The notes below the pieces were generated by a model. The model did not search any database and was not told the DNA's origin. It worked only from the letters and a program-made list of their open reading frames with translations. A DNA stretch of 48,229 nucleotides. Source: Clostridia bacterium (lineage in GTDB: Bacteria > Bacillota > Clostridia > Oscillospirales > Acutalibacteraceae). The stretch spans positions 1-48,229 of the forward strand of contig JAFVBH010000049.1 of the NCBI GenBank assembly GCA_017480115.1, read 5' to 3'. Positions 1-7,134 of this stretch are shown one piece after another. The position numbers and the translations under genes were made by a program. The first letter of the stretch is position 1. Each line of letters begins with the position of its first letter.

Positions 1-269
1 ACACAAATTTAGAGGCGGCTGTCAAGGGTGGGCGAAGCGCACTTGTTTTACCCTTGACCAACGCCGAGAAATTTGTATACTTATTCAATGGCTTAAAAAA
101 TTTTCCTCTTTTTCTGCTTGACATTTCCATAGCCGGCTGCTTGCACGTCAACCCAATGAGAAACCTGCAATATTCCGTTGTATCGGCAGCCTGTGTTAAG
201 AGTTTAAATTCTTATTCTCTGGCAGAAGATATGGACAGACGTGGTCGCGAGATCACGCCTGTCCTCGAT
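1..269. other. Non-coding left edge with nested inverted repeat
   Basis: I see no convincing gene here. Bases 21-29 (GTCAAGGGT) pair with 50-58 (ACCCTTGAC), and outside them 3-10 (ACAAATTT) pairs with 69-76 (AAATTTGT). The inner arm resembles the arms of the 18-bp inverted repeat at 10028-10085, and both right arms run into TTGACCAAC. The two structures lie upstream (left) of the two copies of the same module. They may be old insertion-sequence ends or element boundaries. No transposase is present. Confidence 0.4.
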
Positions 270-860
270 TCATCTTTGTTCGTTTCGTCTTGTTCTCCGC
301 TTCTCATTTTCTCTTTCTCTGCACTGTCGTTTTTTGAACGCGCGGATCAGATTTTGATATTCCGTCCCCGTCGGATGGCTGAGTTTTTCTTCTGACGCGG
401 CGTAATTGATGATCTCATATTTCGAGCAGTAGCAGATGTTTTTCACATATCCTCCGTGGAGAACGCCGTCTTTAATCAGTTCATAGAGCCGTGCGGGGCG
501 CATACCCAGCAGCTTTGCCGTTTCGATTGCCGGAACCGCGTCGGGTAGTTCAGCCCATTCCTTCTCCAGCCATGTATGGAACGCTTCTCGGTTTTCGTCC
601 GTGACCTCCAACAGCGGTTTCGGGTGATGGTCTTTTCTGTTGGAAAATAATCCGGTCAACTCGGCGAGAAAGCCGACCTGCGTCTCCATTTTATGCTTGA
701 ACGCCTCCGCGTCCTCAACGCGTACATGGTATTTGTGCGTCGCCTGTCCCGTATTTTCATGGGGAATGTAATCATGATCCATCAGATATTTCATCTTCCG
801 TGTGGAAATGTGCAGGTATTGCCGCAGCTCGCTGCCGCTCATGTATTCTTTTTTATCCAT
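270..860 (-). CDS. Tandem helix-turn-helix DNA-binding protein of the integrative element
   Basis: This 196-residue protein has two excisionase/MerR-like helix-turn-helix segments. One is near the N-terminus (SGSELRQYLHIS...MKYLMDHDYIP) and one is at about residues 120-160 (IETAKLLGMRPARLYELIKDG, then a wing with KNICYCSKYEI). The C-terminal 30 residues are strongly basic (KKRQCRERENEKRR). I chose the start at 860 (MDKKEYMSG) because it follows the stop of the upstream SLOG gene by 8 nt; a longer frame exists but overlaps that gene. It is co-directional with the SLOG gene, probably one transcript. A broken second copy lies at 10171-10583. A regulatory or excision role is inferred from the fold and the integrase neighbour. 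Confidence 0.7.
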   Translation of the reverse strand: MDKKEYMSGSELRQYLHISTRKMKYLMDHDYIPHENTGQATHKYHVRVEDAEAFKHKMETQVGFLAELTGLFSNRKDHHPKPLLEVTDENREAFHTWLEKEWAELPDAVPAIETAKLLGMRPARLYELIKDGVLHGGYVKNICYCSKYEIINYAASEEKLSHPTGTEYQNLIRAFKKRQCRERENEKRRTRRNEQR

Positions 861-868
861 AACGATTC

Positions 869-1216
869 TCACTTTTCTTCTGCGGTTCCGATGGCGTGAA
901 CCGTAATTTTTTTGTTTCGTTTTCGGCATTCGTCGATCACATATTTTGTACCTTTTGATTTTCCGTCCCAAAATGCGATAACAATATCGGCATATTCGAT
1001 GATCTGAATATTGCGGCGCAGGGGTGCGCCGCGCTGATATTTTTCGTATTCAGGAAGGAATTCCGTCAGTTTGATTCCGTTCGTATTGGAATATTCTCGG
1101 GCGCAGGCGTCGATCCCTTTCGCCCCGCCTGAAACAATTTCGGTCGTTTCGGTCGGAATATAGTTTTTCAGATTTTCTATTTTCAGATTTCTTGAACCGA
1201 TAATCGCTACTTTCAT
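869..1216 (-). CDS. SLOG/DUF2493-type nucleotide-binding protein (copy 1)
   Basis: This 115-residue protein shows the Rossmann-like SLOG pattern. It has an N-terminal strand and loop (KVAIIGSRN), a glycine-rich motif (IVSGGAKGID), the basic turn RGAPLRRN, and DIVIAFWDGKSKGTKYVID near the C-terminus. SLOG proteins (DprA, LOG, TIR-linked families) bind nucleotide-derived ligands, and some act in DNA uptake or defence signalling. No ligand is known for this one. The start at 1216 is preferred over one 8 codons upstream because GGCGGTGA sits just before it. It is followed 8 nt later by the tandem-HTH gene. The second copy at 10592-10939 is intact and differs at roughly ten residues. Confidence 0.75.
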   Translation of the reverse strand: MKVAIIGSRNLKIENLKNYIPTETTEIVSGGAKGIDACAREYSNTNGIKLTEFLPEYEKYQRGAPLRRNIQIIEYADIVIAFWDGKSKGTKYVIDECRKRNKKITVHAIGTAEEK

Positions 1217-1272
1217 TTCATTCACCGCCATAAAAAACAATTCGTCATTATGTCACCATATTACCACCATTT

Positions 1273-1301
1273 TTGTTGTGATGCAATATTTTCACTATAA
1301 T
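1273..1301 (+). promoter_or_regulatory. Sigma-A-type promoter of the small RHH gene
   Basis: TTGTTG (1273-1278) and TATAAT (1296-1301) are separated by 17 bp and point to the start codon at 1335. The 118-bp gap between the divergent SLOG and RHH genes must also hold the SLOG promoter, so an RHH autoregulator could control both. The arrangement is kept in the second copy near 10996-11025. Confidence 0.6.
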
Positions 1302-1334
1302 TAAGTCATAATAACACTATGGACGGTGTAAGGT

Positions 1335-1508
1335 ATGGAAGATAAATTGCTGAGATATACGCTTCGAGTTGATCGTATCCTTTTTAAGAAATTTCGCTAC
1401 ATTGCTGAATCTGAAGGTCGTTCTGCGAATAAAGAGATCGAGCAATACCTGAAAAAGTGCGTTGCTGAATATGAGAAGGAACACGGAAAAATACCGACAG
1501 ACGAATAA
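1335..1508 (+). CDS. Small Arc/CopG-like ribbon-helix-helix protein (copy 1)
   Basis: This 57-residue protein begins MEDKLLRYTLRVD. It has the RHH layout: one beta strand (LLRYTLRVDRI), helix A (LFKKFRYIAESEG), a turn (RSANKE) and helix B (IEQYLKKCVAEYEK). Such proteins dimerise and bind short DNA repeats as repressors or antitoxins. Its product is identical to that of the copy at 11058-11231; I see only two synonymous changes between the genes, while the neighbouring SLOG and HTH genes have diverged. It is divergent from the SLOG gene and ends just before a terminator shared with the integrase. It is an autorepressor candidate for the module. Confidence 0.75.
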   Translation: MEDKLLRYTLRVDRILFKKFRYIAESEGRSANKEIEQYLKKCVAEYEKEHGKIPTDE

Positions 1509-1520
1509 GATAATGAAACG

Positions 1521-1550
1521 AGCCGCCCCGAAGGACGGCTTAAATTTTTT
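1521..1550 (+). terminator. Intrinsic terminator after the RHH gene
   Basis: AGCCG and CGGCT enclose CCCCGAAGGA and are followed by TAAATTTTTT. The hairpin touches the integrase stop codon at 1540, so it sits between two convergent genes. It is conserved at 11244-11274. Confidence 0.7.
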
Positions 1551-2736
1551 CCTTTCGGAATATATCCGAGATCACATTGGCGCTGTTCTGCTTCGCTGTC
1601 TTATCCAAATGCGCGTAGATATTCGCCGTGGTGCTGATCGTAGAGTGTCCGAGGAAGCTTGAGACGTTGATCAGCGGGACTTCTTTGTTGATCAGAACGC
1701 TTGCGAACGTATGCCGCAGGTCGTGAAATCGAATATGACGGAGACCGAGTTTTTTCAGCAGCGTACTGAAATGCTCCGTCAAATAGTTCGGCTTCAGCAT
1801 ATTGCCAAGGTCGTCGGTGCAGACGTAATCGTCCCACTCACGGTTATAGCTACCCCGAAACAGTCGGCGGTTGATCTCCTGTTTTGTTTTTACGGTTTCC
1901 AGCATTTCATAGACGGGATCGGGAATCGGCAGCGTTCGGCGGCTGGTTTTGTTTTTCATTTCCTCGACAGCGAGCAGAACGATTTTTCCGTCCTGCTCAT
2001 CCTCGACGATTTTTGTATCCAACAGCATGGTTCTTTGTTCCATATCGATCCGCGACCACCGCACACCCAATGCTTCGCTGCGCCGCAGTCCCATACCGCC
2101 TGCCAGCACAATGGCAGACCAGATCGGGTCAGTACGGCTCAACTCAAACAGCGCGATCAGTTCATCTTCGGAATAATTTGCGCCCTGAAATTTATTTTTC
2201 TTCGGTCGCTCGACGCGGTCAAAGGGATTCACGTCGATCAGCTCGTCCTTGAACGCCTGCTGAAACGCGCGGTGCAGAACCACATGATAGTGAATCACGG
2301 TATTCGCCTTGACGCCCGATTCAAAGATCCAATCGTAGAAGTCCTCAATGTCTTTCGGTTTGATATTCTCCACGGTCAGGTGATTTCTTTTGCTGAAATA
2401 CTGCTGAATCCTTCCGTAAATCATCTGATGATAACTGCGATAAGTGCTGACCTGAAGATGTTGTTTTGCCTTTTCCAGATACGAACAGAGGAAGGGAAAG
2501 ATCGGAATATCTGCGTCGGGTTTTCCACCGCGGAGAAGACGTTTATTGTATTCCTCCTCGTATTCCGTTACGACACGACGGAACGTCTTGCTCACAGTCG
2601 TTTTATTCGCGCCCTCGTCCAGTCCGAGCGACCGCCAGACGGACTTCGATTTCCCGTTTTCCTTTGTCTGAATGACGGCGTAGAGCCGTCCTTTTTTAGC
2701 CTGTACACTTGCGGCAAGGCTTGTTCTTTGTGACAT
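1540..2736 (-). CDS. int: Tyrosine-family site-specific integrase
   Basis: This 398-residue tyrosine recombinase would catalyse integration and excision of the element. An N-terminal arm-binding region is followed by a SAM-like core-binding domain (about 100-200, with ENIKPKDIEDFYDWIF) and the catalytic domain. The visible catalytic motifs are GLRRSEALGVRW (first Arg), HDLRHTFAS (His-x-x-Arg), LGHSTISTT (second His) and ANIYAHL (Tyr nucleophile). The length is typical of Tn916/phage-type integrases. The start at 2736 (MSQRTS) has GGAGAG 8 nt upstream and lies inside the xis gene, giving a 41-bp overlap that suggests translational coupling. A truncated relative lies at 11263-11490. The attachment site is not identified directly. 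Confidence 0.95.
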   Translation of the reverse strand: MSQRTSLAASVQAKKGRLYAVIQTKENGKSKSVWRSLGLDEGANKTTVSKTFRRVVTEYEEEYNKRLLRGGKPDADIPIFPFLCSYLEKAKQHLQVSTYRSYHQMIYGRIQQYFSKRNHLTVENIKPKDIEDFYDWIFESGVKANTVIHYHVVLHRAFQQAFKDELIDVNPFDRVERPKKNKFQGANYSEDELIALFELSRTDPIWSAIVLAGGMGLRRSEALGVRWSRIDMEQRTMLLDTKIVEDEQDGKIVLLAVEEMKNKTSRRTLPIPDPVYEMLETVKTKQEINRRLFRGSYNREWDDYVCTDDLGNMLKPNYLTEHFSTLLKKLGLRHIRFHDLRHTFASVLINKEVPLINVSSFLGHSTISTTANIYAHLDKTAKQNSANVISDIFRKEKI

Positions 2737-3061
2737 GCGATTTCTCTCCTTCTGTAATTTTCTTGCTTTGCGCAACAGGAACAATACTGCAAACTGTTTG
2801 CATTGTCCAGACCTTTTTGCGAGAGTTATCAGAAAGAACATAAACAGGGTTCGTATTCTTTTTGCCGTTTCCCCGAAGATATTCGATCACTTTTGTTTTC
2901 GCTACCCGATATTCTCTGCCGACGCGCACGGACGGAATAACTTTGTCGCGCAGCATTTTGTAAACGGTTTTGATATTGACGCGCAGAAGATCGGCGACCT
3001 CCTGCGGTGAAAGCGCATCGGGCAGATCACGGTATTTCTTTTCGTATTCCTTTTTTGTCAT
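2696..3061 (-). CDS. xis: Excisionase-like helix-turn-helix protein
   Basis: This 121-residue protein carries one MerR/excisionase-type HTH at about residues 14-66 (LSPQEVADLLRVNIKTVYKMLRD, then VGREYRVAKTKVIEYLRG). That is the usual fold of recombination directionality factors and of short HTH_17 regulators. A roughly 55-residue basic tail follows, without recognisable motifs. It lies directly upstream of and overlaps the integrase, as xis-int pairs do, so directing excision is the likely role. It could instead be only a transcription regulator. Confidence 0.8.
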   Translation of the reverse strand: MTKKEYEKKYRDLPDALSPQEVADLLRVNIKTVYKMLRDKVIPSVRVGREYRVAKTKVIEYLRGNGKKNTNPVYVLSDNSRKKVWTMQTVCSIVPVAQSKKITEGEKSHVTKNKPCRKCTG

Positions 3062-3501
3062 GATGCAATCTCCATAGTATTTGTTTTTTTTGCGTGACCC
3101 CTATAAAAGTCTTTATTTCACGCCGAATTTCGGCATTGGTGTCCACCCAAATTCCTATTTCCCAAAAAAGGGTGCACACCTGTTTTTTGAATTTGAATTG
3201 CCGAAAAACCGCGGTGCTGCTGGCTTTGCCGGCTGCTGTGATCCGGCGAGGGGGCGATTTTGACCCCTCGTCTTTCTCCTGCTGCTCATTCGACCCGTAC
3301 TTTTTTTTCGATCCGACAGGGACGGTCAGGTATATTTTTCAGAAACCGCCCAAATTCCGCTTTTCTTTCACTCGGCGGGTACTTTCTCCACCCCGCCTGC
3401 AAAGGCCGCAAATCGGCGAATGTGAGCGCCGAAAAACCGCGCTGTACCGCGATTCTCAAAATCGATCTGCGCCCCAAAATCGCAGTTGCAGGATATGATA
3501 T
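3062..3501. other. Non-coding gap with hairpins; candidate transfer origin
   Basis: No gene is visible. Structure includes the palindrome GCCGAATTTCGGC (3122-3134) and the near-perfect inverted repeat GTGTCCACCC (3139-3148) / GGGTGCACAC (3170-3179). Also present are CGAGGGG (3247-3253) / CCCCTCG (3264-3270) and a 14-bp direct repeat GCCGAAAAACCGCG at 3200-3213 and 3428-3441. It lies beside the relaxosome-type RHH gene, where a mobilizable element would carry oriT. I see no relaxase in the window, so transfer would need a helper. Confidence 0.4.
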
Positions 3502-3798
3502 TTATTTGCTTCGTATCGCAGCAATCAGCGTATTGTATAGCTCGCTCTGCATTGCCAGCAGATCCCGCAGATCGTCCGATTCTTTTTTCTGCTGTAATGT
3601 TTGAAGCGCAGTGCGCAAGTCGCCGAGCTGTTTCAGGATCAGACGGTAGGGCTGTGCGTCGCTGTATTCCAACGCAGAGAGAAGAATATAGTCCGTCAGC
3701 GTCAAGCACCGCGCCGCGGCTTTCTGTTTGAGCAGTTCCTTTTCTTTCGGCGTCAGGCGCAGCGTCAGCGTTTCGGTTCTGTTTCGTTTGTACTTCAT
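3502..3798 (-). CDS. MobC/NikA-like ribbon-helix-helix protein
   Basis: This 98-residue protein starts at MKYKRNRTETLTLRLTPKE; a GAGG-type site precedes it. The N-terminal strand (TETLTLRLT) and helices (EKELLKQKAAARCLTLTDYILLSAL) match the RHH domain of plasmid relaxosome accessory proteins. Those bind at oriT or act as autorepressors. The C-terminal half is helical and probably coiled (LGDLRTALQTLQQKKE...LAMQSELYNTLIAAIRS). It lies between a RepA-like ATPase and xis-int. TGACG repeats lie just upstream of its start (3822-3866), so it may bind them. Confidence is good for the fold and moderate for a mobilization role. Confidence 0.65.
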   Translation of the reverse strand: MKYKRNRTETLTLRLTPKEKELLKQKAAARCLTLTDYILLSALEYSDAQPYRLILKQLGDLRTALQTLQQKKESDDLRDLLAMQSELYNTLIAAIRSK

Positions 3799-3821
3799 TT
3801 CGTGTCCCTCTTTTCTGCTTG

Positions 3822-3956
3822 TGACGATGTGACGGTCGTGACGCAAACATCCCCATGACGATGACAGCAGAAGAAAAAACGTAGGAATATCAACGATTTT
3901 TCGACATGCAGAGAAACCTGCCATATCACCGTCATAAACGTCATACCGTCATGACG
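3822..3956. repeat. Inverted arrays of TGACG/CGTCAT repeats
   Basis: TGACG occurs at 3822, 3830, 3839 and 3856, with TGACA at 3862. The opposite orientation CGTCAT occurs at 3930, 3939 and 3947, followed by TGACG at 3952. Spacing within the clusters is mostly 8-9 bp. The arrays lie upstream of the RHH gene and across the stop codon of the RepA-like gene. Iteron (origin) or RHH operator are both possible. Confidence 0.55.
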
Positions 3957-4933
3957 CGTCGGGCGGCCGCATAGCCAAGCAGCAGCTCCCGCCGCTCGCC
4001 GGTGCGGCTGCGTTCCACCGTAACGCCGATTTTGCGCAATTCGTTTTGATATTGATTCAGACGTTTTGACAGCACATTGCTTTTGATCGGCAGCCCCAGT
4101 AGTTCGATCAGCTCCGATGCAGTTCCGCGCAATTCTCTTTTCTGCTGTAGGTATCGAATGATTGTCTGCATGATCGGGTCGCGGTTCATTGCGTCGCCCG
4201 CCGGGGTGTCGCCGCCGACGTATTCCCATTCGAAACTGTCGCGGTTGAAATGCAGCGTCAGCACACGTTCTTCGATATCGCGACCTCGGATATATAGTTT
4301 TGCGTCATCGGAATTGATATCCTGTTTCTGCAAGATGTAACTGCCGTCCGCAGCGCCGGTCAGCCCCGTGGAGCCGCTGATCATCAGGTGCGGATCGCTG
4401 TCGTACTGCTTTCGTAAATGCTGCACGGCAAGGATCGTGATCGCGTATTTATCCGCAACGGTTTTCAGCGCGCCGATGTCTTTGTAGTCGCTGCTGTAGT
4501 AATTGTCGCTGACGCTGTTCCTGATTTTTTGCAGCGTGTCAATGACGATCAGACGCGTATCCGTATGTTCCGATAGAAACAGCTCGATCTGCTCCACGAG
4601 ACCGTCGGAGAGCGTGTGCGCCATGACCGCGAAGTGCAGATTCGGCGGCGCGGACTCCGTCAGGCCGCTGAGCCGCTGCTGGACGCGGTTGAAGCTGTCC
4701 TCCAAACAGAGATAGAGCGCCGTTCCTTTCTCCGTATCACGCTCCCAGAACGATTCGCCGTTTGCAACCTTCAGACACAGCAGAAGCAGCATCCAAGACT
4801 TACCGACCTTCGGCTGTCCGGCGACGATGTGCAGCCCCTGCGGGATCAGCCCGTCCACCGTGAATGTGATCGGCGGCAGATCCATGCGCAGCAGCTCATC
4901 GCCGCTGACGGTTTTGATTCTTTCTGTTGACAT
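3941..4933 (-). CDS. RepA-like AAA ATPase (RecA/DnaB fold)
   Basis: This 330-residue protein has a RecA-type ATPase core. Walker A is GQPKVGKSWMLLL (near residue 40), LYLCLEDS follows, Walker B is RLIVIDTLQKIR, and AVQHLRK is a sensor-like segment. It matches the AAA_25 group that includes the hexameric RepA helicase of plasmid RSF1010 and ATPases of many integrative elements. The C-terminal region (TIIRYLQQKRELRGTASELIELLG...LSKRLNQYQNELRKIGV) looks like a winged helix that would bind DNA. The start at 4933 (MSTERIK) has GGAGGAATACAC in front. It suggests autonomous or transfer-linked replication of the element. The TGACG arrays next to it could be its target. Confidence 0.85.
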   Translation of the reverse strand: MSTERIKTVSGDELLRMDLPPITFTVDGLIPQGLHIVAGQPKVGKSWMLLLLCLKVANGESFWERDTEKGTALYLCLEDSFNRVQQRLSGLTESAPPNLHFAVMAHTLSDGLVEQIELFLSEHTDTRLIVIDTLQKIRNSVSDNYYSSDYKDIGALKTVADKYAITILAVQHLRKQYDSDPHLMISGSTGLTGAADGSYILQKQDINSDDAKLYIRGRDIEERVLTLHFNRDSFEWEYVGGDTPAGDAMNRDPIMQTIIRYLQQKRELRGTASELIELLGLPIKSNVLSKRLNQYQNELRKIGVTVERSRTGERRELLLGYAAARRVMTV

Positions 4934-5348
4934 GTGTATTCCTCCCAATGTTTTTGTCCTTTTGCTTTTTATTCCTTATTTTTTTGCAGCTTTGAAATTC
5001 CGATGCCCCTTTCTACTTGTATAGGACTGAAATACGGATTTCAGGGGGCATGATATTTCAGAATTTACAAAAGATTCATTTTCCCTCGACTGACTTCAAA
5101 AAATCTCTCCACTTGTATAGGAACGATTATCGAGGTTTGGAAACCATTTTCCCCGAATATTTACAAACTTTTTACATCTTTAATCCATGCGAACCGGATC
5201 TGACTGATAAATCCACGGATTATCCCGTGATGTTCCTTTTGCTTTGTATTCCATACTTTTTCGGATTTGGACGAAATTTTTTCTGCACAAAAAGAAAACG
5301 CCGTGATCGTTGCATCACAGCATTTTCCTTTTGCCTGTTTTGCGTGGT
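4934..5348. other. AT-rich non-coding gap upstream of the RepA-like gene
   Basis: No gene is visible. It holds a nested palindrome: ATGCCCC (5003-5009) with GGGGCAT (5045-5051), enclosing CTGAAAT-acgg-ATTTCAG (5027-5044). There is also a 12-bp direct repeat ACTTGTATAGGA at 5015-5026 and 5111-5122. The position, composition and repeats fit an origin or a control region of the ATPase gene. Confidence 0.45.
5297..5325 (-). terminator. Hairpin downstream of the 93-residue gene
   Basis: Read on the minus strand, AATGC-x-GTGAT pairs with ATCAC-x-GCGTT around a short loop and is followed by a T-rich run (5282-5296). It lies about 24 bp after the stop codon at 5349. Confidence 0.55.
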
Positions 5349-5630
5349 TTAATCTATATTTTCCTCGTCGTCGCGCAGCGCCTCCAGCATGATCCGCGCG
5401 CCGAGTCGGAAGCCGTATATAAATGACTTCTGCTCAAGCAGTGCATTGTACTCCATCTGCGTGTCCAACAACGCTTCAAAAACAGCCGACGCTTCTTTTG
5501 AAAGCATCGGCTGTAGTTTGTCCGTATTCCGGGTCAGCAGTTTCGATAGATTGAACAGTCTTCCGTTTGTCGGAAATTCCCGGTCGTTCGGCGAGACATT
5601 GCCGTAAAACAGTTCTTCCAAAATTTTCAT
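5349..5630 (-). CDS. DUF6809-like small protein of the element
   Basis: This 93-residue, mostly helical protein starts at MKILEELFYGN with an AGGAG site upstream. A short conserved-looking N-terminal part (YGNVSPNDREF) is followed by helices, ending in SFIYGFRLGARIMLEALRDDEE. Small proteins with this layout are common in clostridial conjugative and mobilizable elements, and I believe they are grouped as DUF6809. Their function is unknown. It is transcribed toward the RepA-like gene but separated from it by a terminator and 400 bp. No catalytic motif is visible. Confidence 0.55.
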   Translation of the reverse strand: MKILEELFYGNVSPNDREFPTNGRLFNLSKLLTRNTDKLQPMLSKEASAVFEALLDTQMEYNALLEQKSFIYGFRLGARIMLEALRDDEENID

Positions 5631-5841
5631 CGCAATCGCTCCTTTCAAGCAACAGACAATATCACAGAAGATGTCGTAAGTCCAGAGTTTTTTCAAGAAA
5701 TATGATAACCGGATACTATATCCGAAAAACACTCTGATGGGAGAGACTGCATAAGGAAGCAGCCGTAGGTCAGTGAACAAAACCACGATGACATCTTTTT
5801 CATAAAAAGTGTCATAGGCGGTTATATTCTTTCAGCGGTTG

Positions 5842-5870
5842 TTGACGGGGCTGAAAAACTTTGTTACAAT
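5842..5870 (+). promoter_or_regulatory. Promoter of the GNAT gene
   Basis: TTGACG (5842-5847) and TACAAT (5865-5870) have a 17-bp spacer and lead into the acetyltransferase start at 5925. The remainder of 5631-5841 shows no gene. Confidence 0.7.
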
Positions 5871-5924
5871 AGATTAGGCAAACTGGTTCAGTAATACAAA
5901 TCGGGATTTGTAAAGGAACGAACA

Positions 5925-6395
5925 ATGAAAAAACTATCTATTGAATCATTGGTGATTAAAAAAGTTGATAAAAACACGGAACTGATGAAAAGCTTGCTGA
6001 ACTATGTTGAAAATTTTTCATGGGCAGAAGTAAAAGAACATACTTTGCAAGTAATCGGAAACTGGGAATTTGAAGATTGGGAGACTCCATTTGCTGCTAT
6101 GATAGACGGACACATCGTCGGAATTGTGACTATCATGAAATCTGATTATTACCCGTTGCCCGATATATATCCATGGATTTCAACTTTGTTTGTAAGTGAA
6201 GAATATCGCGGCAATCGGATCAGTGAACAGCTTATCGGATTTGCAAACAGATACGCAAAAGAAATCGGCTTTGACAAAACATATATCCCAACAGAGTATA
6301 TTGGTTTATATGAAAAGTACGGTTATTATTATATTAAGGACATTGTGAACTACGGAAACGGTGTTGACCGTTTGTACGCAAAAGACTTAGGTTAA
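5925..6395 (+). CDS. GNAT-family N-acetyltransferase
   Basis: This 156-residue protein has the GNAT acetyl-CoA-binding signature LFVSEEYRGNRISEQLI, with the YRGNRI pyrophosphate loop. Strand 4 (HIVGIVTIM) precedes it and the C-terminal YEKYGYY segment is typical of small-molecule acetyltransferases. The substrate is unknown; amine or aminoglycoside-like compounds are possible. The gene has its own promoter and terminator. It is clearly richer in A+T than its neighbours, which fits independent acquisition as cargo of the element. Confidence 0.8.
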   Translation: MKKLSIESLVIKKVDKNTELMKSLLNYVENFSWAEVKEHTLQVIGNWEFEDWETPFAAMIDGHIVGIVTIMKSDYYPLPDIYPWISTLFVSEEYRGNRISEQLIGFANRYAKEIGFDKTYIPTEYIGLYEKYGYYYIKDIVNYGNGVDRLYAKDLG

Positions 6396-6435
6396 TCGCA
6401 AATTCTAATTTGTCTGGAAGTCTGAATAATATGAG

Positions 6436-6471
6436 AACAGAGGAGTGAATTTTCAGTTTCGCTCCTCTGTT
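6436..6471 (+). terminator. Terminator after the GNAT gene
   Basis: AACAGAGGAG (6436-6445) pairs perfectly with CTCCTCTGTT (6462-6471) and is followed by a T-rich stretch. Confidence 0.65.
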
Positions 6472-6567
6472 TAACTTCCTTACGGAGGATACCTCAACCG
6501 GCGTGTCTTTCCTTTCATGGAAAACGAGCAGTTTGCTAATTAAAAAAAGCCGAATTGCTCCGGCAGA

Positions 6568-6831
6568 TCAAAATTGTTTCAGGATGTCGTGATGTCCGAT
6601 ATCAACAAGCGCAACGAGATTTTCACCTTCATAAAACCAAATCACGCGGATGTCCATATTAACGCTGAATTCAAACAGCGAGTCAGTTCCCTGAATGCGT
6701 TTTGCGCGCAGAGAAGGATGCATAGGATTCTCCGCGAAAAGAGACAGTTTGGTTTTGAACTGCTTTTTCTCGTTTGCCGTCAGATTTTTATAGTGCTTTT
6801 GAAATCTGTCCGTAAATGTGATTTGCAGCAT
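6568..6831 (-). CDS. RelE/ParE-superfamily toxin
   Basis: This 87-residue protein (MLQITFTDRFQKHYKNL...) has the compact RelE/YoeB-like fold: an N-terminal strand, two helices (LTANEKKQFKTKLSLFAENP), and the beta-hairpin region SLRAKRIQGTDSLFEFSVNMDIRVIWFYEGENLVALVDIGHHD. That layout matches ribosome-dependent mRNA interferases and ParE-like toxins. I take the ATG at 6831, which overlaps the antitoxin stop by one base (TGATG); a TTG one codon earlier is also possible. The tight coupling to an upstream AbrB-type antitoxin supports a type II toxin-antitoxin pair. A GCCG/CGGC hairpin with a T run follows at about 6546-6565. Confidence 0.8.
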   Translation of the reverse strand: MLQITFTDRFQKHYKNLTANEKKQFKTKLSLFAENPMHPSLRAKRIQGTDSLFEFSVNMDIRVIWFYEGENLVALVDIGHHDILKQF

Positions 6832-7091
6832 CAATCGTCCTCCAAAGCATCGAATAAGGCGTCGGCGCTGGTAAACATGGGCTGTTTCCCTTCGTCGATC
6901 CTTTTCTTTAAGTCAGCGATTTCGCTTTGGAGTTCCTCGACATAGTGCTTGGGATATACGGCGACAGGGGACATACAAATCATGCCGTCCTTTTCGTAAA
7001 TTTCAAGTTTATCGCCCTCTGACAATCCGAGTGATAAAACAATGCTTTTGGGAATGGTGATCTGTGATTTTGTTCTCAATTCAGCTAACAT
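6831..7091 (-). CDS. AbrB/MazE-type antitoxin
   Basis: This 86-residue protein starts at MLAELRTKSQITIPKSIVLSLGLSEGDKLEI. That is the swapped-hairpin AbrB/SpoVT DNA-binding domain, which makes it both antitoxin and autorepressor. The C-terminal half (about 50-86) is a helix that would wrap the toxin. The start at 7091 has GGAGG upstream; a longer in-frame start five codons up overlaps that site and is unlikely. It is the first gene of the pair and is driven by the promoter at 7135-7163. Pairing an AbrB-type antitoxin with a RelE-fold toxin is a known mixed arrangement. Confidence 0.85.
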   Translation of the reverse strand: MLAELRTKSQITIPKSIVLSLGLSEGDKLEIYEKDGMICMSPVAVYPKHYVEELQSEIADLKKRIDEGKQPMFTSADALFDALEDD

Positions 7092-7134
7092 GACAACAAC
7101 CTCCAAAAGTTATATATTCCAACTTTCTAACCGT

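Larger units (their letters stand above)
447..1755. repeat. Direct repeat copy 1: HTH-SLOG-RHH-integrase 3' end
   Basis: About 1.3 kb here recurs at 10171-11490 in the same orientation with high identity, and the offset at the left edge is 9724 bp. The repeat covers part of the tandem-HTH gene, the SLOG gene, the RHH gene, the terminator and the integrase 3' end. Homologous exchange between copies would excise about 9.7 kb. Confidence 0.9.

Noticed and set aside
54..395. Plus-strand 113-codon frame at the left edge
   Set aside because: No ribosome site, begins inside an inverted repeat, ends opposite the tandem-HTH gene, and has no recognisable domain.
1711..2733. Long plus-strand frame opposite the integrase
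   Set aside because: It is a shadow of the integrase codons; the minus-strand protein has all recombinase motifs and a proper start.
3822..3956. Possible CRISPR-like array
   Set aside because: Repeats are 5-6 bp with 8-9-bp steps and two orientations; there are no spacers or cas genes.
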